Shown here piece after piece: positions 5,383 through 11,344 of a stretch of 11,344 nucleotides of DNA. Below the pieces are notes generated by a model that searched no databases, had not been told where the DNA came from, and worked only from the letters and a program-made list of their open reading frames with translations. The translations under genes and the position numbers were made by a program. This stretch comes from Candidatus Bathyarchaeum sp. (GTDB lineage Archaea; Thermoproteota; Bathyarchaeia; Bathyarchaeales; Bathyarchaeaceae). The first letter of the stretch is position 1; each line of letters begins with the position of its first letter. The stretch lies in the NCBI GenBank assembly GCA_003096255.1, contig PIXS01000103.1, forward strand, positions 1-11,344, in the 5' to 3' direction.

Positions 5383-6042
5383 TTAGGATTGTTTCTTTGT
5401 GTCCTGAATGAGGTTACGTCGTCGTATCTCATTCAGAATATCCGCCACAGTCTCTTCAGTCACGTTGATAGTGTACATTTCTTTCATCTCGTTTTTGATT
5501 ACTGCAACGTCAACGTCGTCGCCAATTTCCACTTTTAACCGTCTGCATGCTTTCGGAATCAGGGTGCACATGTCTTCTGTGAAATTCCATGGAAAAATCA
5601 CCCATCTCCAGGGCAACACTTCGCCAACGTAGTCTGCTTTGAATTTGGCGCAGGTTAAATGCTGCAGTGAGGCGGTTCGGATTTCTGATGGATTCAAAGT
5701 TTTTAGGTATTCGACTGTCACGCGCATGCTTTCGCCAGTGTCTGTGATGTCGTCTACAACTAGCACTTTTTTGGCAGCCAAATCAACGTTTAGTAAGTGT
5801 TTCAGTTTGGCTTTTCCGTCTGGTGTTGCTGTTACGCCCCAGTGTTCAACCTTCAAGCTGACTAGGTCCTTTACCCCCACGAAATCACAGAGAACACGAG
5901 CTAGCACCCAGCCTCCCCGTGCTAAGCCCACTATTATGTCTGGTTTGTAGCCTGAGCTGTTAATCTGATTAGCTACCTTTTTAGCTAGCCTGTAGAAATA
6001 GTTCCAATCCATGACTTGACATTCGAAACATTCTGAATCCAT
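5383..6042 (-). CDS. Purine-type phosphoribosyltransferase
   Basis: A 219-residue type I phosphoribosyltransferase that would join a base to PRPP, releasing pyrophosphate. The PRPP-binding signature is VLVVDDITDTGES (93-105). The pyrophosphate loop is GLARGGWVLAR (39-49), and an aromatic segment, LPWRWVIFPWNF (143-154), is typical of archaeal hypoxanthine/guanine/xanthine-type enzymes. The exact base is uncertain. After the catalytic core a roughly 60-residue tail (165-219) contains EMKEMYTINVTEETVADILNEI-type helices ending RRRNLI, which could be a small helical or winged-helix module. The start at 6042 is kept because FECQVMDW resembles the N-termini of homologues and GGATGA lies upstream; a second ATG at 6012 lacks a ribosome site. 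It converges on MTAP and could use the adenine or derived hypoxanthine. Confidence 0.88.
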   Translation of the reverse strand: MDSECFECQVMDWNYFYRLAKKVANQINSSGYKPDIIVGLARGGWVLARVLCDFVGVKDLVSLKVEHWGVTATPDGKAKLKHLLNVDLAAKKVLVVDDITDTGESMRVTVEYLKTLNPSEIRTASLQHLTCAKFKADYVGEVLPWRWVIFPWNFTEDMCTLIPKACRRLKVEIGDDVDVAVIKNEMKEMYTINVTEETVADILNEIRRRNLIQDTKKQS

Positions 6043-6078
6043 ACAGACTCATCCTTTCTGATTACGTCAACGCGCTGG

Positions 6079-6094
6079 CAATATTATTTTTTCG
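6079..6094 (-). promoter_or_regulatory. Promoter of the phosphoribosyltransferase gene
   Basis: On the minus strand, CCGAAA (6089-6094) followed by AAAATAATAT gives a good BRE/TATA pair. It predicts a start near 6060 and a leader of about 18 nt before the ATG at 6042. Confidence 0.45.
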
Positions 6095-6100
6095 GCTTAT

Positions 6101-6119
6101 CTGGACCCCATTGGTCCAG
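6101..6119. promoter_or_regulatory. Perfect dyad CTGGACC-n5-GGTCCAG
   Basis: Seven-base arms (6101-6107 and 6113-6119) pair perfectly across CCATT, and TTTTT follows on the plus strand (6120-6124). As RNA it would look like a bacterial-type intrinsic terminator, but no plus-strand gene leads into it. As DNA it lies only 6 nt upstream of the BRE of the minus-strand phosphoribosyltransferase promoter, the usual place for an archaeal regulator site. Confidence 0.5.
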
Positions 6120-6204
6120 TTTTTGTTTGTTATGTCCTTTTTTAGACTTAATGTGAAAACGGGAATACCGTTGGATAAATAATAGCTTTAGAATTAGAAT
6201 AACG

Positions 6205-6219
6205 AATAATATAAAAAAA
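6205..6219 (+). promoter_or_regulatory. Promoter of the small membrane protein gene
   Basis: AATAATATAAAAAA is a strong archaeal TATA candidate. Its spacing to the GTG at 6237 is about 25 nt, so the transcript would begin at or next to the start codon (leaderless). Confidence 0.5.
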
Positions 6220-6236
6220 CATCCATCTCAGACTGA

Positions 6237-6485
6237 GTGTGGGTGGGAGTGCAAACAAGCGTAATTGCATTATTTTTTGTAACCACAGCCGTAGTAATGG
6301 CTTGTGTTGTTGTGGAATACGCCGTTATTACCTGCGAGCAAACACTTGACACCGAAAATGCGCCACAAATGGAACGAATACAAGAATTAGAAAGTATGCT
6401 CCTAAACCAAACAGATTACATGTTTGACGAAATCGAACAATTCAACCTAACCGAAACGCAGCCAGTAGACACTGGATTGCCCTAA
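6237..6485 (+). CDS. Small single-pass membrane protein, unknown function
   Basis: An 82-residue protein I do not recognise. A short N-terminus (WVGVQTS) leads into one hydrophobic segment (about 8-33). It is followed by an acidic, helix-prone tail (residues 34-82, rich in E, D, Q, with N57-Q-T and N70-L-T sequons) and a Pro/Thr-rich end. The G-V-x-T-S entry into a hydrophobic helix faintly recalls FlaF/FlaG-like archaellum stator subunits, but the match is too weak for a call and no archaellum genes are near. The start is GTG, with further in-frame GTGs at 6243 and 6249; no ribosome site precedes 6237, and the TATA spacing argues for a leaderless mRNA starting there. It lies divergent from the phosphoribosyltransferase and converges on Rli1 with a 37-nt gap. 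Confidence 0.6.
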   Translation: MWVGVQTSVIALFFVTTAVVMACVVVEYAVITCEQTLDTENAPQMERIQELESMLLNQTDYMFDEIEQFNLTETQPVDTGLP

Positions 6486-6522
6486 TTCGTCGAAGCAGCT
6501 TCTCTGAGAAAAAGCCTGTTCA

Positions 6523-8313
6523 TTAATCCTCGGCAGTTAAGTAGTAGTATTCGCCCAGTTCTTTCTGTTCCCTGTCTAGCCTAGAACCTTCCTTGTTTAC
6601 TCTTGGGCGCTTAGTTTGGGGGTCTCGCCTGAAGGTGATTGTCATTTCCTTGAGGAAGCTGTTCATGCCGTTACGAAGGTCTGTTGGCTGCTTAGCAAAA
6701 CCCCGAACTCCAGGTTCTCCAGTAAAAATCATGAGGCGATCAGCTATGAAATCTTGCGTAACCACATCATGCTCAACCACGAAAGCTGTTACTTTCCTGT
6801 TTTCGATTACATGGCGAATGGTTCGAGCAGCAGACAACCTATCCTCTACGTCCAAGTAGGCGCTCGGCTCGTCAAGAAGATACAGTTCTGCTTCTCGGGA
6901 CAGGCAGGCGGCGATGGCAACTCTCTGAAGTTCCCCTCCGCTCAGTTCATTCACGTCGCGGTCTAACAGTATTGGAATCTTTAGGGGCTGCAGAATCTGA
7001 CTGTGATAGATGCTTGTTCCAAACTCTTTGCTGGCTGTCTCTTTCAGCAGTTCTTCAACGGTTCCACTATACTGAGGCGAAACATATTGAGGCTTATAGC
7101 TTACCTTCATTCCTTCCTCAGCAGAGGTTTCTCCAGAATCTGCCTCCTCTATTCCAGCAAGTATCTTCACAAAGGTAGTTTTTCCAATTCCGTTGGGACC
7201 AAAAATTCCAACAACTTCACCCCGTTTTACCTCTCCTGGGACAGCTTGGAGCTCGAAATCTGAAAAGGACTTTTTGATTTCACTCCACTGTAGCAACGGC
7301 TCTCCCATTGTCAATCCCGCGGATGGAGGCTTCACGTGAAAGATTATTGCATCTTTTCTGAAGCGAACGTTCTCGTCAGGAATAAATCCTTCAAGGTAAA
7401 TGTTTATTCCCACTCTCACTCCGTGAACGTGAGAAACCACACCATAAACTCCTGGGTCACCATAAAATATGCAGATTTGATCAGACAAGTAATCAAGAAT
7501 CGCCAAATCATGCTCTGCAACAATAACCGTTTTTCCGTCATCTTTGAGTGTTCGAATAGCCCTTGCAACCTGAAGCCGCTGCTTCACATCTAGGTAGCTG
7601 GCAGGCTCGTCAAAGAGGTAAACGTCTGCTTCTCGGCAAATGGAAGCGGCGACAGCCACCCGCTGAAGTTCTCCCCCGCTAAGAACCTTGAGGTCTCTGT
7701 TCCAGATGGTATCAAGTTGAAGCTTTTCAGTGAGCTGACTTAATTTGTTGCGTTCGTCGACTTTTTCCAGAAGGGCTCCTACTTTGCCTGAAACAACCCG
7801 AGATATTCGGTCTACATACTGGGGCTTATGAACGACCTTCATGTTTCCTTCACTAAGTCGCTGGAAATAATCTTGAAGGGTTGAACCACGGAAATGTTGA
7901 ATAAGCTCTGTCCAATTTGGCGGCTCATCAAAATTTCCTAGGTTAGGTTTGACTTCTCCAGAAAGAATGTGAAGAGCGGTAGTTTTTCCGATTCCGTTCT
8001 GTCCCAGAAGACCTAAAACTACGCCCGGGGAGGGGGTTGGGAGACGAAAGAGTTTGAAGGTGTTGGGTCCGAACCTGTGGCTGCAGTCTTCCTCTAGTTC
8101 GTCTGCCAAGTTAACTATGGAGATGGCTTTGAATGGGCATTTTCTTACGCAGATACCACATCCTACACATAGGCTTTCCACAATTTGGGGTTTGTCGCCT
8201 TCGAACACAACTGCTTCAATCTTGTTTCTTACTGGCGGGCAGAAACGGTAACATGGTCTACCACAACGTTTGGATTCACATCGTTCCTCGTCGAGAACCG
8301 CTATTCGAACCAT
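6523..8313 (-). CDS. rli: ABCE1/Rli1 ribosome-recycling ATPase
   Basis: ABCE1 splits 70S/80S ribosomes after termination, working with release factor aRF1 or Pelota in the cytoplasm, and stays on the small subunit into initiation. All parts are present in this 596-residue protein. Two [4Fe-4S] clusters are bound by C12, C17, C21, C25 and C49, C52, C55, C59 (the last four as CVGCGICVRKC). NBD1 has Walker A GQNGIGKTT (104-112), signature LSGGE (211-215), Walker B ending DEPASYLD (235-242) and H268. A hinge segment follows. NBD2 has Walker A GPNGIGKTT (372-380), signature LSGGE (457-461), DEPSAYLD (481-488) and H515. Length is normal. The ATG gives the canonical start MVRIAVLDEERC. Its upstream region, shared with the DASS transporter, contains a repeated operator-like motif. 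Confidence 0.98.
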   Translation of the reverse strand: MVRIAVLDEERCESKRCGRPCYRFCPPVRNKIEAVVFEGDKPQIVESLCVGCGICVRKCPFKAISIVNLADELEEDCSHRFGPNTFKLFRLPTPSPGVVLGLLGQNGIGKTTALHILSGEVKPNLGNFDEPPNWTELIQHFRGSTLQDYFQRLSEGNMKVVHKPQYVDRISRVVSGKVGALLEKVDERNKLSQLTEKLQLDTIWNRDLKVLSGGELQRVAVAASICREADVYLFDEPASYLDVKQRLQVARAIRTLKDDGKTVIVAEHDLAILDYLSDQICIFYGDPGVYGVVSHVHGVRVGINIYLEGFIPDENVRFRKDAIIFHVKPPSAGLTMGEPLLQWSEIKKSFSDFELQAVPGEVKRGEVVGIFGPNGIGKTTFVKILAGIEEADSGETSAEEGMKVSYKPQYVSPQYSGTVEELLKETASKEFGTSIYHSQILQPLKIPILLDRDVNELSGGELQRVAIAACLSREAELYLLDEPSAYLDVEDRLSAARTIRHVIENRKVTAFVVEHDVVTQDFIADRLMIFTGEPGVRGFAKQPTDLRNGMNSFLKEMTITFRRDPQTKRPRVNKEGSRLDREQKELGEYYYLTAED

Positions 8314-8351
8314 CTTCCATCAAATCACTAGTTTATGTAGGATAAGGGACG

Positions 8352-8396
8352 GCGAAATATTAACTTAAATAGTTTAAGGTAGCGCGAAATATTTCG
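8352..8396. promoter_or_regulatory. Operator-like repeats around the Rli1 promoter
   Basis: GCGAAATATT occurs twice in the same orientation (8352-8361 and 8384-8393), and the second copy extends into the perfect palindrome CGAAATATTTCG (8385-8396). Between them lies another dyad, CTTAAA-TAG-TTTAAG (8364-8378), which coincides with the likely minus-strand TATA box of the Rli1 gene and predicts a start near 8343. The rest of the 206-nt intergenic space holds AT-rich sequence, with a possible DASS promoter at about 8464-8485 (TTAAATTCTATCTATAAT). Confidence 0.45.
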
Positions 8397-8519
8397 TCCA
8401 GATTAAAAAATTACCCTGAATCTTTCTGTTACACGCAATCAGCAAAAGTCTTTAGAATAATTAGGGTTAAATTCTATCTATAATCATAGACGTTCTACTT
8501 CTAATGGAGATTATGCGGG

Positions 8520-10001
8520 ATGGGAGACCTCAAAAAAAGCAGCCAAAACGCAGACTCTGAAAAGAAGAAATGCTACTTTTGTAAGCCCATTCAATGGAGT
8601 GCCTTTGAATTACCGCCAAAACTTACCAAATTCCTTTACTCCAAAAAAAACTTGGTCTTTGTTCTAATTATCGCAGTTATCGTTTATTTCTTAACTTTTA
8701 ATCAGCCAGAGGTTGTTAGAAGAACTTTAACAACTTTTGTTTTTGCGGCTGGTTGTTGGATGCTTGAAGTATTTCCTTTGCCAATAACAGGGCTGACTAT
8801 TCCAGTAATGTTGACTTTGTTAGGCATATTTAATCCCCGTGAAGCATTTGCTCCTTTTTCAAATTCAATCATATTTCTCATGATTGGAGGACTTGTTTTA
8901 GGTCAATCAATAAAAAAACATGGACTCGATAAATGGATTGGATACAATTTACTAACCTATTCCAAAGGCAAAATAGATAGACTAATTTTGCTAGTTATGG
9001 CCGCCACCGCATTCCTAAGTATGTGGATGTCAAACACTGTGGCAATAGCTGTAATTTTGCCTGTAATTCTATCAATACTTACAGCAATGCCTGAAGAACT
9101 TGTTAACCTTAAGCGCAAGATGCTTTTAGGAGTGTCAATTACCACATCAAGCGGTGGCACTGCAATGCTAACAGGAAGCACCCCTGCAATGATAGCAGGA
9201 GCATTATTGGGGGAAACAATTCCTTTTGGGTTTATTGAATGGGCATATTATGGTTTGCCCGTTTCTCTGCTGATATTGGCAACATCCTTCTTGTTGTTGA
9301 AAGCATTGTATCCCTCTCCAAAAATAACATTGAATCTTGATGCCATAATTGAACAAAAAAAGCAAATTGAAAAACTGAACGCCACGCAGAAAAAAATACT
9401 TCTAATTTTTTTAGTAACGATAATACTGTGGTTCATGGGTAGTCAGTTTGAAGTCTGGCTCGGATTGCCCACTTCATTATCAAATGTAGCCATAGTGTCT
9501 GTATTCGCCGTTCTAATAATGTTCGGGCTAAACTTACTTGACATTAAAGATTTACAATCAATTCAATGGGAATTAATATTTCTAGTCGGAGGAGGGATTC
9601 TATTAGGTGAAGCCATGATTGTTTCAGGTGCTGCAAGTGGCATAAGTAGTGCCATAGCATCTATGCACGGTTCAGCTCCCACAATATTGATCATAATTGT
9701 TTTGAGCCTAATTTCGCTCCTCTTAACAAATTTCATTTCAAACAGCGCAACAGCCGCCATTTTGATACCCATAGCAATCGAAACTGCAAACATTTTGGAA
9801 ATGACGCCAGTTCCTTTTGTAATGGCAGTAGCCCTAACAGCGACTATAGCATTCATAACACCCGTAGGCGTACCCTCTACAGCCTTGATATACTCAACAG
9901 GAATTATTCCGAGAAATAGACTCATCAAAACAGGAATTTTAGCTGCAATACCCGCATTGTTAATTGTTCTTGCTGTAGTTTACTTTTTTCCAGTTCCATA
10001 G
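8520..10001 (+). CDS. DASS/SLC13-family anion symporter
   Basis: A 493-residue polytopic membrane protein of the divalent anion:sodium symporter family, whose members import di/tricarboxylates, sulfate or related anions, usually with Na+. The two inverted half-repeats each carry the hallmark motif before a helix hairpin: SNT (171-173, in WMSNTVAIAVILP) and SNS (408-410, in FISNSATAAILIP). Matching sodium-site loops are GGTAMLTGSTP (212-222) and TPVGVPSTALIYSTG (447-461). Roughly a dozen hydrophobic segments run from residue 44 to the end. The cytoplasmic N-terminal tail (1-43) is polar and contains C-Y-F-C (18-21). GGAG lies 9 nt before the ATG. The persulfide dioxygenase-like gene starts 72 nt downstream on the same strand, so sulfate, sulfite or thiosulfate transport is an attractive but unproven guess; a dicarboxylate is equally possible from sequence. 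Confidence 0.92.
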   Translation: MGDLKKSSQNADSEKKKCYFCKPIQWSAFELPPKLTKFLYSKKNLVFVLIIAVIVYFLTFNQPEVVRRTLTTFVFAAGCWMLEVFPLPITGLTIPVMLTLLGIFNPREAFAPFSNSIIFLMIGGLVLGQSIKKHGLDKWIGYNLLTYSKGKIDRLILLVMAATAFLSMWMSNTVAIAVILPVILSILTAMPEELVNLKRKMLLGVSITTSSGGTAMLTGSTPAMIAGALLGETIPFGFIEWAYYGLPVSLLILATSFLLLKALYPSPKITLNLDAIIEQKKQIEKLNATQKKILLIFLVTIILWFMGSQFEVWLGLPTSLSNVAIVSVFAVLIMFGLNLLDIKDLQSIQWELIFLVGGGILLGEAMIVSGAASGISSAIASMHGSAPTILIIIVLSLISLLLTNFISNSATAAILIPIAIETANILEMTPVPFVMAVALTATIAFITPVGVPSTALIYSTGIIPRNRLIKTGILAAIPALLIVLAVVYFFPVP

Positions 10002-10073
10002 AAAAAATCAAAGACAAAAAACTGAAAAATCTTAAGTAAAACTATAGTTGAATACAAAGAGGGTTTTGTAACA

Positions 10074-11344
10074 ATGCTATTTGGAACAGTAAAATCAGAG
10101 ATAGTTTCACACCTTTCATACATCATAGGTAACAACAATGAGGCAGCAGTTATCGACCCCAGACGAGACAGTAAAATATATCTAAAAATTGCCAAGAACT
10201 GGGGCGCAAAAATAAACTACATTTTTGAAACCCATAGAAACGAAGACTACGTCGCTGGTTCTTTGGAACTGGAAAAGCTTACCGGTGCTACAATATTTCA
10301 TGGTCCCGAACTGCCTTGGGGTTTCGGGAAAATCATAAAAGATAACCAAGAAATCAAGGTAGGAACACTGAAAATTAAAGCATTGCACACACCAGGGCAC
10401 TCTCCAGATAGTACATGTTATGTACTATATGATCTAGAAAGCGGAGAAGAGCCTGTGATAGTCTTCACAGGAGATACCCTTTTCGTAGGAGATGTAGGTA
10501 GAACAGATTTTCTTGGAGAAAATATGACGCCTGTAATGGCTGAGAAATTGTATTGCAGTATACATAACAAACTTTTCTCTTTAGGTGACGGTGTAATAGT
10601 GTGTCCAGCTCATGGTTCAGGGTCAGTGTGCGGCGGCAATATACAACAAAGAGAAATAAGCACAATTGGAATCGAAAAGAAAACAAACCCAATGTTAAAC
10701 CTAAGCAAAGACGAGTTTATCAAAGGAAAAACAACAGAACAGCACCAAACTCCACCATATTTCAAGCAAATGGAAGAGTACAATCTTAATGGACCCCCAA
10801 TATTGGGTGAGATACCTACTCCACATCCTTTAACCCCTTCAGAGTTTAAGAAAACTGCTGGGAACGCTTATATTATTGACACAAGAACTCCCGCGGCTTT
10901 TGGAGCAGCTCACATAAAAGACTCCTTCAGTCTAACTCCCAAAAGACTACTAAACGTAGGGTGGGTTGCAGACTACAACAAACCAATTCTGCTAGTTGTT
11001 GAAGATCTGCACGCGTTGGACTTTGCAGCGGATAATTTGTTCAGGCTCGGATTAGATAAAATTGCAGGATACTTAGAAGGTAGTATAGAAGCTTGGTATA
11101 AGCAAGGTTTACCTATTGCAAAAAACGGGTTACTATCGGTTCATGAACTAAAAAAAATGATTGACACAAATCAAGGAATCACAATCTTAGATGTTCGTCG
11201 CGAAAAAGAATGGAATGACGGACACATCAAAGGAGCAATGCGCATTTATCTTGGACACCTTCCGAAACAGACAGATGAAATTTCTAAGGATAAACCGATA
11301 GTCGTTATGTGTAAAACAGGGAACCGGTCCAGTTTTGGAACAAG
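10074..11344 (+). CDS. CstB-like persulfide dioxygenase/rhodanese, 3' end outside the window
   Basis: An open frame of 423 residues runs off the right edge. Residues 1-240 form an MBL-fold domain of the ETHE1/persulfide dioxygenase type. The three iron ligands of ETHE1 have counterparts in H54 (THRNED), H109 (HTPGHSPD) and D134 (FTGDTLF). The other histidines of the usual H-x-H-x-D-H motif are replaced (N56, Y59), which fits one metal rather than two. Two rhodanese domains follow. The first (about 250-345, YIIDTRTP...AAHIKDS) has E310 where the catalytic Cys should be. The second (about 353 onward, ILDVRREKEWNDGHIKGA) has the active loop CKTGNRS with C413. This order matches CstB, which oxidises persulfides to sulfite/thiosulfate. 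C186 near the MBL site may correspond to the second reactive Cys of CstB. GAGGG lies 10 nt before the ATG; co-transcription with the transporter is possible. Confidence 0.9.
   Translation, partial: MLFGTVKSEIVSHLSYIIGNNNEAAVIDPRRDSKIYLKIAKNWGAKINYIFETHRNEDYVAGSLELEKLTGATIFHGPELPWGFGKIIKDNQEIKVGTLKIKALHTPGHSPDSTCYVLYDLESGEEPVIVFTGDTLFVGDVGRTDFLGENMTPVMAEKLYCSIHNKLFSLGDGVIVCPAHGSGSVCGGNIQQREISTIGIEKKTNPMLNLSKDEFIKGKTTEQHQTPPYFKQMEEYNLNGPPILGEIPTPHPLTPSEFKKTAGNAYIIDTRTPAAFGAAHIKDSFSLTPKRLLNVGWVADYNKPILLVVEDLHALDFAADNLFRLGLDKIAGYLEGSIEAWYKQGLPIAKNGLLSVHELKKMIDTNQGITILDVRREKEWNDGHIKGAMRIYLGHLPKQTDEISKDKPIVVMCKTGNRSSFGT

Noticed and set aside
6593..7593. Several plus-strand frames opposite Rli1
   Set aside because: All are shadows of the fully conserved ABCE1 reading frame; none has a recognisable domain or start signal.
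8957..9928. Minus-strand frames opposite the DASS transporter
   Set aside because: Hydrophobic composition mirrors the transporter codons on the other strand; no promoter or ribosome site.
10182..10789. Short frames within the persulfide dioxygenase gene
   Set aside because: They are out of frame or antisense to a continuous 423-residue protein with clear motifs.

Overview
The window looks like chromosomal DNA of an archaeon, most likely from the TACK side (a Bathyarchaeia-like lineage would fit; this assignment is inference). The evidence is a full-length ABCE1/Rli1 ribosome-recycling ATPase (archaea and eukaryotes only), TATA-like boxes about 25 nt before expected transcript starts, GGAGGTG-type ribosome binding sites in front of some genes, a CXC-tailed archaeal MTA phosphorylase, and DUF1893 and other archaea-typical small proteins. 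Genes are mostly single units in alternating orientation, with short divergent promoter regions. There are no tRNA or rRNA genes, CRISPR arrays or insertion sequences.

Layout, left to right. Positions 1-791 (minus strand): an arrestin-fold (Spo0M-like) gene that starts at GTG and runs off the left edge, then dodecin. Positions 943-2011 (plus): a conserved archaeal protein of unknown function, then a DUF1893 protein. Positions 2061-3726 (minus): a membrane-anchored SPFH/band-7 protein and a flavodoxin. Positions 3908-4488 (plus): a fluoride riboswitch followed by the fluoride channel gene crcB. Positions 4574-6042: MTA phosphorylase (plus) and a purine-type phosphoribosyltransferase (minus), tail to tail. 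Positions 6237-6485 (plus): a small single-pass membrane protein, probably leaderless. Positions 6523-8313 (minus): ABCE1/Rli1. Positions 8520-11344 (plus): a DASS-family anion transporter followed by a CstB-like persulfide dioxygenase/rhodanese cut by the right edge.

Three functional themes appear. First, fluoride resistance: the riboswitch-crcB unit has a recognisable aptamer and a long alternative helix that would be mutually exclusive with it. Second, salvage of methylthioadenosine and purine bases by the MTAP/PRTase pair. Third, reactive sulfur handling, where the MBL-rhodanese protein would oxidise persulfides and the adjacent transporter could move the resulting oxyanion or a dicarboxylate.

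Several intergenic regions hold perfect DNA dyads next to TATA-like boxes: 3084-3118, 3775-3790, 6101-6119 and 8364-8396. These are the best candidates for undescribed transcription factor sites. I see no defence island or obviously new multi-gene system. The most distinctive element is the archaeal fluoride riboswitch with its predicted expression platform.
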